From Chitinophagaceae bacterium (GTDB lineage Bacteria; Bacteroidota; Bacteroidia; Chitinophagales; Chitinophagaceae), in the NCBI GenBank assembly GCA_947378615.1, contig CANCKV010000101.1:1-8885 (forward strand): a DNA stretch of 8,885 nucleotides, written 5' to 3'. This document shows positions 5,452 through 8,885 of this stretch, piece after piece. A program made the position numbers and the translations under genes. Under the pieces are notes generated by a model. The model made no database searches and was not told the origin of the DNA. It saw only the letters and a list, made by a program, of their open reading frames with translations. Each line of letters starts with the position of its first letter. Position 1 is the first letter of the stretch.

Positions 5452-6867
5452 TTAATTTAATATTTTTTCTTCTTTTTCGATGGTAAACTTTTCCTTATTC
5501 AAAAGAATGGCATTCCAACCTCCGTTAATATTTCTAATATTGTGAATCCCTTGTCTTTTCAATAATGAACACGCTATCACACTTCTATATCCCCCGGCAC
5601 ATTGTACATATATATTATGGTTATCATCAAAATCTGCCATCGTTCCTGGATCGGTTAAATTATCAAGAGGAATGTTCATAGACTGTTTCAGATGACCACT
5701 TCCAAATTCCGCTTCTGTTCTTACATCTAAAACAACTAGATTATCATCAAATGGAATATCCATTGCTAATTCATCTGTATCTATATCAATTATTAAATCA
5801 ATTTTTTCTCCTGCCTCTTTCCAAGCCTCGAAACCGCCTATTAAATAACCTTCTACATGCTCAATTCCTACTCTTGCCAATCGGGTAATCACTTCCCTTT
5901 CTTTTCCCTCCTCAGCCACAAAAACAATTGGAATATTTAATGGCAACACGTTAGCAGCCCATTCAGCAAAGCGACCTTCCAATCCTACAAAAATAGAAGA
6001 AGGAATATAACCATCAATAAACTTTGCAGCAGGTCTTGTATCTAATAATACGACATCAAAATCCTTAATTCGTTTCTTAACATCATCAATAGAAAGCTGT
6101 TGAAGCCCTTTTTCGATTAGAATTTCCAAACTTTCGTAACCATCCTTATTTATTTTAGCGTTAAGAGGGAAATATTTTGGAGGGGCAATCAGATCACTAA
6201 TAACCAACTTAATAAATTCTTCTTTATTATCCGCTAGTAAAGCGTAGTTCGAGGCTTTTTGTTCTCCGATAGTTGTTTGCTTTTCAGCGCCAATATTTTT
6301 TCCACAAGCACTTCCCTTTCCGTGTCCCGGATATACAATCACTTCATCAGGAAGAGTGATAATTTTAGTTGTTAAACTATCGTAAAGTATTCCCGCAAGA
6401 TCATTAGTTGTTAATATTTCTGATTGTTGTGACAAGTCAGGTCTTCCAACATCGCCTACAAATAAAGTATCCCCTGTAAATACAGCCTGTTCTTTTCCAT
6501 TTTCATCTAATAGTAGATAAGAACTGCTTTCAAGAGTATGCCCGGGTGTATGTAATAATTTTACTTGGCTTTTTCCTAATGTAAAAATTTCTCCATCCTT
6601 ACCAACTAGTACTTTAAATCGAGCTTTGCATTCTGGACCAAATACAATTACAGCATTTGTGGCTTTAGCTAAATCAAGGTGACCACTAACAAAGTCTGCA
6701 TGAAAATGTGTTTCGAAAATATACTTGATCGTTGCATTTCTTTCTTTTGCAATTGCCAAATATTCTTCTATATCTCTTAAAGGATCAATAACGGCGGCTT
6801 CACCGTCACTTTCAATATAATAGGAATATTCACTAAGACACTCCGTGAATAATTGTTTTATATACAT
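5452..6867 (-). CDS. MBL-fold hydrolase fused to two rhodanese domains (persulfide dioxygenase-like)
   Basis: The 471-residue, presumably cytoplasmic protein has an ETHE1-type metallo-beta-lactamase domain (about 1-245) followed by two rhodanese domains (about 257-352 and 362-456). MBL motifs are THFHADFVSGH (His54, His56, Asp58), HTPGHTLES (His110), FTGDTLFVGDVGRPDL (Asp133) and YPGHGKGSACG (His182). His54, His110 and Asp133 correspond to the mononuclear iron ligands of ETHE1 persulfide dioxygenase, and Phe59 occupies the position of a second-metal histidine. The second rhodanese has the active-site loop QCAGGYRS with Cys423. The first has VFVAEEGKE (315-323) with no cysteine and is probably catalytically dead, a scaffold or relay domain. 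The likely role is oxidation or transfer of persulfide sulfur in sulfide detoxification or thiosulfate metabolism. An ArsR-family gene lies just upstream on the same strand, fitting an inducible sulfur-response pair. Exact substrate is inferred. Confidence 0.9.
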   Translation of the reverse strand: MYIKQLFTECLSEYSYYIESDGEAAVIDPLRDIEEYLAIAKERNATIKYIFETHFHADFVSGHLDLAKATNAVIVFGPECKARFKVLVGKDGEIFTLGKSQVKLLHTPGHTLESSSYLLLDENGKEQAVFTGDTLFVGDVGRPDLSQQSEILTTNDLAGILYDSLTTKIITLPDEVIVYPGHGKGSACGKNIGAEKQTTIGEQKASNYALLADNKEEFIKLVISDLIAPPKYFPLNAKINKDGYESLEILIEKGLQQLSIDDVKKRIKDFDVVLLDTRPAAKFIDGYIPSSIFVGLEGRFAEWAANVLPLNIPIVFVAEEGKEREVITRLARVGIEHVEGYLIGGFEAWKEAGEKIDLIIDIDTDELAMDIPFDDNLVVLDVRTEAEFGSGHLKQSMNIPLDNLTDPGTMADFDDNHNIYVQCAGGYRSVIACSLLKRQGIHNIRNINGGWNAILLNKEKFTIEKEEKILN

Positions 6868-6892
6868 ATAAAAATTTCACTAAAAAATAAAA

Positions 6893-6920
6893 GCCGATTA
6901 CATTCAAATTAATAATCGGC
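6893..6920 (-). terminator. Intrinsic terminator or attenuator between arsR-type gene and MBL gene
   Basis: GCCGATTA (6893-6900) and TAATCGGC (6913-6920) form a perfect GC-containing 8-bp stem with a 12-base loop. In the minus-strand direction the stem is followed at once by TTTTATTTTTTAG, a good intrinsic-terminator tail. It lies downstream of the ArsR gene (stop at 7063) and only 25 bases before the MBL start codon at 6867. That is too close for an independent promoter after the hairpin, so any MBL transcript should include it or start within it. It may therefore act as a leader attenuator as well as a terminator. Confidence 0.65.
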
Positions 6921-6942
6921 CATCTTTCAAACACTGTATTCA

Positions 6943-7002
6943 CCATGATTTACATGGATACATACAAATAATTTATCTCTCCCAATTACTATGGTAAACC
7001 AT
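6943..7002. promoter_or_regulatory. Two short dyads upstream of the MBL-rhodanese gene
   Basis: CCATG-ATTTA-CATGG (6943-6957) and ATGGTAAACCAT (6991-7002, 5-bp arms) are perfect dyads in the 195-bp gap between the MBL gene and the ArsR gene. They share an ATGG/CCAT core and could be sites for a dimeric regulator. An AAAAGTAT half-site identical to the arsR-upstream dyad occurs at 7033-7040, but its partner half is degenerate. Evidence is positional and weak. Confidence 0.25.
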
Positions 7003-7062
7003 TAGTAAAATGGATTCAATAATTTCAATAAAAAAAGTATTATTCTTAGGGGGTATCTCCGA

Positions 7063-7398
7063 CTAACCAACTAAATCTATTACAAATTTATTAATTTCCT
7101 CTAGCCTAGAATAGTTCACAGAGTAAAAAATAAACTTGCCATCTCTTTTTGTCGAAACAATATTTGCACGACGTAAAATTGCAAGGTGCTGTGAAGCAAC
7201 AGATTGTTCGATTCTAAGTTTAACGTACATTTCTGTAACCGTCATTTTCTTAGAATCATTAATCAACTTAACCATTTGTTGTCTCAACTTGTGATTAAGT
7301 GCTCGTAAAATAGCAGCACTCTTTTTTGTTTGAATTAAATCAATTTTAACAGAGACTTCTCCATTAGAAAGTAAAAGTGAGGAAAGTGATTGTGTCAT
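7063..7398 (-). CDS. ArsR-family winged-helix transcriptional regulator
   Basis: A 111-residue cytoplasmic DNA-binding repressor of ArsR/SmtB type. The N-terminal dimerisation helix carries AAILRALNHKLRQQMVKLI (28-46). The helix-turn-helix spans about 53-77, with recognition helix EQSVASQHLAILRR (64-77), and the wing is STKRDGKFIFYSV (82-94). The protein contains no cysteine at all, so it cannot use the vicinal-thiol metal site of classical ArsR proteins or the two-cysteine persulfide switch of BigR/SqrR. Neither metal-binding site of CadC/SmtB is evident. Its place directly upstream of the MBL-rhodanese gene, same strand, suggests it controls that gene, and the dyad over its own promoter suggests autorepression. 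tsaB lies 91 bp upstream on the same strand. The signal it senses is not predictable. Confidence 0.93.
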   Translation of the reverse strand: MTQSLSSLLLSNGEVSVKIDLIQTKKSAAILRALNHKLRQQMVKLINDSKKMTVTEMYVKLRIEQSVASQHLAILRRANIVSTKRDGKFIFYSVNYSRLEEINKFVIDLVG

Positions 7399-7417
7399 AA
7401 ATAAAAGGGGTTAATAA

Positions 7418-7436
7418 ATACTTTTGATAAAAGTAT
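7418..7436. promoter_or_regulatory. Probable ArsR-type operator overlapping the arsR promoter
   Basis: ATACTTTT-GAT-AAAAGTAT is a perfect 8-bp dyad with a 3-base centre, 20 bases upstream of the regulator start codon. On the minus strand the right half includes TACTTTTA (7435 to 7428), a 7-of-8 match to TAnnTTTG, with a TTTG (7455 to 7452) 16 bases upstream as a possible -33 box. This places the predicted start near 7421, so a bound repressor would occlude the promoter. The size and symmetry suit a winged-helix dimer of the ArsR type. Confidence 0.55.
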
Positions 7437-7489
7437 ATTATTTATATAAAACAAAGCAATTAATTGTAAAAATATCTTGAATTTATTGA

Positions 7490-8191
7490 TTATAACTTAC
7501 TCTTTTCGGCGAAATAGACATCTTTTATGTAAAAAGGTTCACAATATGCCAAGTCAGACACTTTATTTTCACAAATAAATTTTTCTGCCATAAAAGAAAT
7601 TGTATTTGTAATATCCATAATATCAATAAAAAGAGCATTAGAATGAATCAATATTTCTTTCAATTTTTGGTGACCATTTCCAGTAAAAACTATTTTATGT
7701 TTATCCAATAAAAAATCGAAGGACTGAGCGTTTAATACCTTCGCATTCGGTGACTCTATGACTTTCATTTCTGAATCATATATAGCAGTAAATACTTCCA
7801 TCCTCCGAGCATCAATCATCGGAGAAATTAAATAATCCTTCATTTCCTCTTCACTTACAACTCTTTTCCAATTTTGAATAATTGTTTGTGCAAGAACTTC
7901 TAAAGTATTTAATAATATTAATGGCTTATTGAGAGAAAAACACAACCCCTTTGCCGTAGCAAGCCCTACTCTTAATCCTGTATAACTGCCAGGACCATTT
8001 ACCACAGCAATTGCATCTAAATCACTTAATTTCCTTTTTGAATCTATAAAAAGTTTTGAAATAGCTTGTTGAATAAATGCACCATGACTTTTAGTATCAG
8101 TATTTATTTCTTTCGTCAGCAAAGTACCTTCCATAGCAAGTGAAACGCTTGCGGTGTTGATTGAAGTATCGATACTTAAAACGAGTGCCAT
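7490..8191 (-). CDS. tsaB: tRNA threonylcarbamoyladenosine biosynthesis protein TsaB
   Basis: A 233-residue ASKHA-fold protein, the usual TsaB length. TsaB partners TsaD and TsaE in transferring the threonylcarbamoyl group to A37 of ANN-decoding tRNAs, a core cytoplasmic function. It shows the N-terminal strand LSIDTS (5-10), SHGAF (35-39), the family signature GPGSYTGLRVGLATAKGL (66-83), IDARRMEVFTAIYD (126-139) and the C-terminal YCEPFYIKDVYF (216-227). The ATG at 8191 gives MALVLSIDTS, the expected immediate start of the first strand. The gene is divergent from the Rieske gene across about 210 bp and precedes the ArsR gene on the same strand. No terminator is obvious after it, so read-through into the regulator is possible. 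Confidence 0.95.
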   Translation of the reverse strand: MALVLSIDTSINTASVSLAMEGTLLTKEINTDTKSHGAFIQQAISKLFIDSKRKLSDLDAIAVVNGPGSYTGLRVGLATAKGLCFSLNKPLILLNTLEVLAQTIIQNWKRVVSEEEMKDYLISPMIDARRMEVFTAIYDSEMKVIESPNAKVLNAQSFDFLLDKHKIVFTGNGHQKLKEILIHSNALFIDIMDITNTISFMAEKFICENKVSDLAYCEPFYIKDVYFAEKSKL

Positions 8192-8331
8192 AAGCGGCGA
8201 AGTTGCATGATTGTATTCAAAAGTGTGTAACGAAAAAAAGAAATATTTATTATTATGGGATATTCATTGATTCAAGTAATCAAAAAGAAATTGCTGAAAA
8301 ATATTGTATTAACAAATTTATGGCAATCCCT

Positions 8332-8356
8332 TAGGCAACAGTAGAATACTTGCCTA
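8332..8356. promoter_or_regulatory. Inverted repeat TAGGCAA-N11-TTGCCTA upstream of the Rieske gene
   Basis: TAGGCAA (8332-8338) and TTGCCTA (8350-8356) are perfect 7-bp arms with an 11-bp spacer, the most GC-rich patch in the 8192-8404 gap. It ends 48 bases before the Rieske ATG. The centre-to-centre distance of 18 bp, near two helical turns, would suit a dimeric regulator. No typical TAnnTTTG element is found beside it. Confidence 0.35.
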
Positions 8357-8376
8357 TATCTCAATATTGTTATAGT

Positions 8377-8397
8377 ATTTAAAAACATTTAAAAACA
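8377..8397 (+). repeat. Two 10-bp direct repeats (ATTTAAAAAC) in the Rieske leader
   Basis: ATTTAAAAACA occurs at 8377-8387 and again at 8387-8397, giving two A5 tracts exactly 10 bp apart, immediately before the Rieske start codon at 8405. Phased A-tracts bend DNA; here they may simply reflect an AU-rich, unstructured ribosome-loading leader, which Bacteroidota favour in place of a Shine-Dalgarno. Confidence 0.35.
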
Positions 8398-8404
8398 AAT
8401 TATT

Positions 8405-8830
8405 ATGGATCGCAAAGAGTTTCTTTCACAAATTGGCTTAGGTACTGCCGGTTTAGTATTATTTGGGTGTATGAGTAGTTGCAAAAAAGAAGGATCAACT
8501 CCTTCTGCCCCTACAGGTGTAAACATCAGTCTTGATTTAACTCAGTCCTCAAATAGTGCACTTGCAACTCCGGGAGGTTCCCTTGTAGTAAGTAATGGTG
8601 CAATTATAGTGGCACAAACTTTAACAGGAGGAACATATCTTGCTGTTTCAAGGGCTTGTCCTCATGAACAAGAACCTGTTGATTATGAACCAACTAAAAA
8701 TGATTTTTATTGCAGATATCACAGTTCAAGATTTCAATCTACAGGTGCTTATGTAAGTGGTCCTGCAGGATCATCTCTAACACAATACAAAACAAGTCTT
8801 AATGGAAATATACTTACTATTACAAGCTAA
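8405..8830 (+). CDS. Small Rieske [2Fe-2S] lipoprotein
   Basis: The 141-residue protein has an export signal (1-21) with an RK-type, Tat-like N-region (DRKEFLSQ) and a lipobox ending LFGC, giving Cys22 as the probable lipidated residue; Cys26 follows in MSSCKK. A Ser/Thr/Pro-rich linker leads to a Rieske domain (about 38-141). The cluster ligands are CPH (Cys85, His87) and CRYH (Cys103, His106), 18 residues apart, followed by SSRFQSTGAYVSGPA and a terminal beta strand. It lacks the extra disulfide cysteines of cytochrome bc1 Rieske proteins. It therefore resembles the stand-alone arsenite-oxidase-small-subunit/ferredoxin-like Rieske lipoproteins common in Bacteroidota. It is probably a periplasm-facing electron carrier tethered to a membrane; the partner is unknown and no oxidoreductase is adjacent. 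Folding before export via Tat would suit a cofactor protein, but the RK motif makes that tentative. Confidence 0.88.
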   Translation: MDRKEFLSQIGLGTAGLVLFGCMSSCKKEGSTPSAPTGVNISLDLTQSSNSALATPGGSLVVSNGAIIVAQTLTGGTYLAVSRACPHEQEPVDYEPTKNDFYCRYHSSRFQSTGAYVSGPAGSSLTQYKTSLNGNILTITS

Positions 8831-8885
8831 AGATTTTGCTTTCAAAACAAATATTTAAATTTTATCAACTCTTTTCCATAAAAAG

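Noticed and set aside
7457..7466. CAATTAATTG palindrome upstream of the ArsR gene as an operator
   Set aside because: A 10-bp AT-rich palindrome is common by chance here, and the longer, promoter-overlapping dyad at 7418-7436 is the better candidate.

Overview
The window looks like ordinary chromosomal DNA from a member of the Bacteroidota, most likely a Chitinophagales/Sphingobacteriales relative. The evidence is an AT-rich composition, ATG starts in AU-rich leaders without clear Shine-Dalgarno sequences, a few matches to the Bacteroidota -7 element TAnnTTTG, and the family flavour of the proteins (the 471-residue MBL-double-rhodanese fusion, the Bacteroidota-style formimidoylglutamase-like protein, a small Rieske lipoprotein). 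The lineage call is inference from sequence character; no marker RNA is present.

Layout. Positions 1-583 hold no convincing intact gene, but contain protein-like fragments broken by stops and three 21-bp-spaced copies of a GTTTTGGGCGAA-like motif. At 584-1252 (+) is an unrecognised 222-residue protein. It is followed by a heptanucleotide repeat block with a long inverted repeat. At 1554-3497 (+) is a 647-residue multi-pass membrane protein of GT-C glycosyltransferase type. A strong bidirectional terminator at 3545-3582 separates it from a convergent arginase/formimidoylglutamase-superfamily gene (3611-4687, -). Divergent from that gene is a YfcE-type metallophosphoesterase (best start 4925, end 5422, +).

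The rest of the minus strand, in transcription order, carries tsaB (8191-7490; tRNA t6A synthesis), an ArsR-family repressor (7398-7063) and an MBL-fold/double-rhodanese protein (6867-5452). The last two look like a sulfur (persulfide) handling pair. A clean dyad overlaps the probable arsR promoter. A terminator-like hairpin sits between arsR and the MBL gene, just ahead of the MBL start codon. Divergent from tsaB is a small Rieske [2Fe-2S] lipoprotein (8405-8830, +).

I see no phage, CRISPR array, transposase, tRNA or rRNA, and no multi-gene system that looks new. The item most worth attention is the arginase-fold protein. It keeps the whole family scaffold, but three of the six positions expected to ligand the two metals are changed (H to Q, H to C, D to G), so it may be a retained pseudoenzyme or have an altered metal centre.
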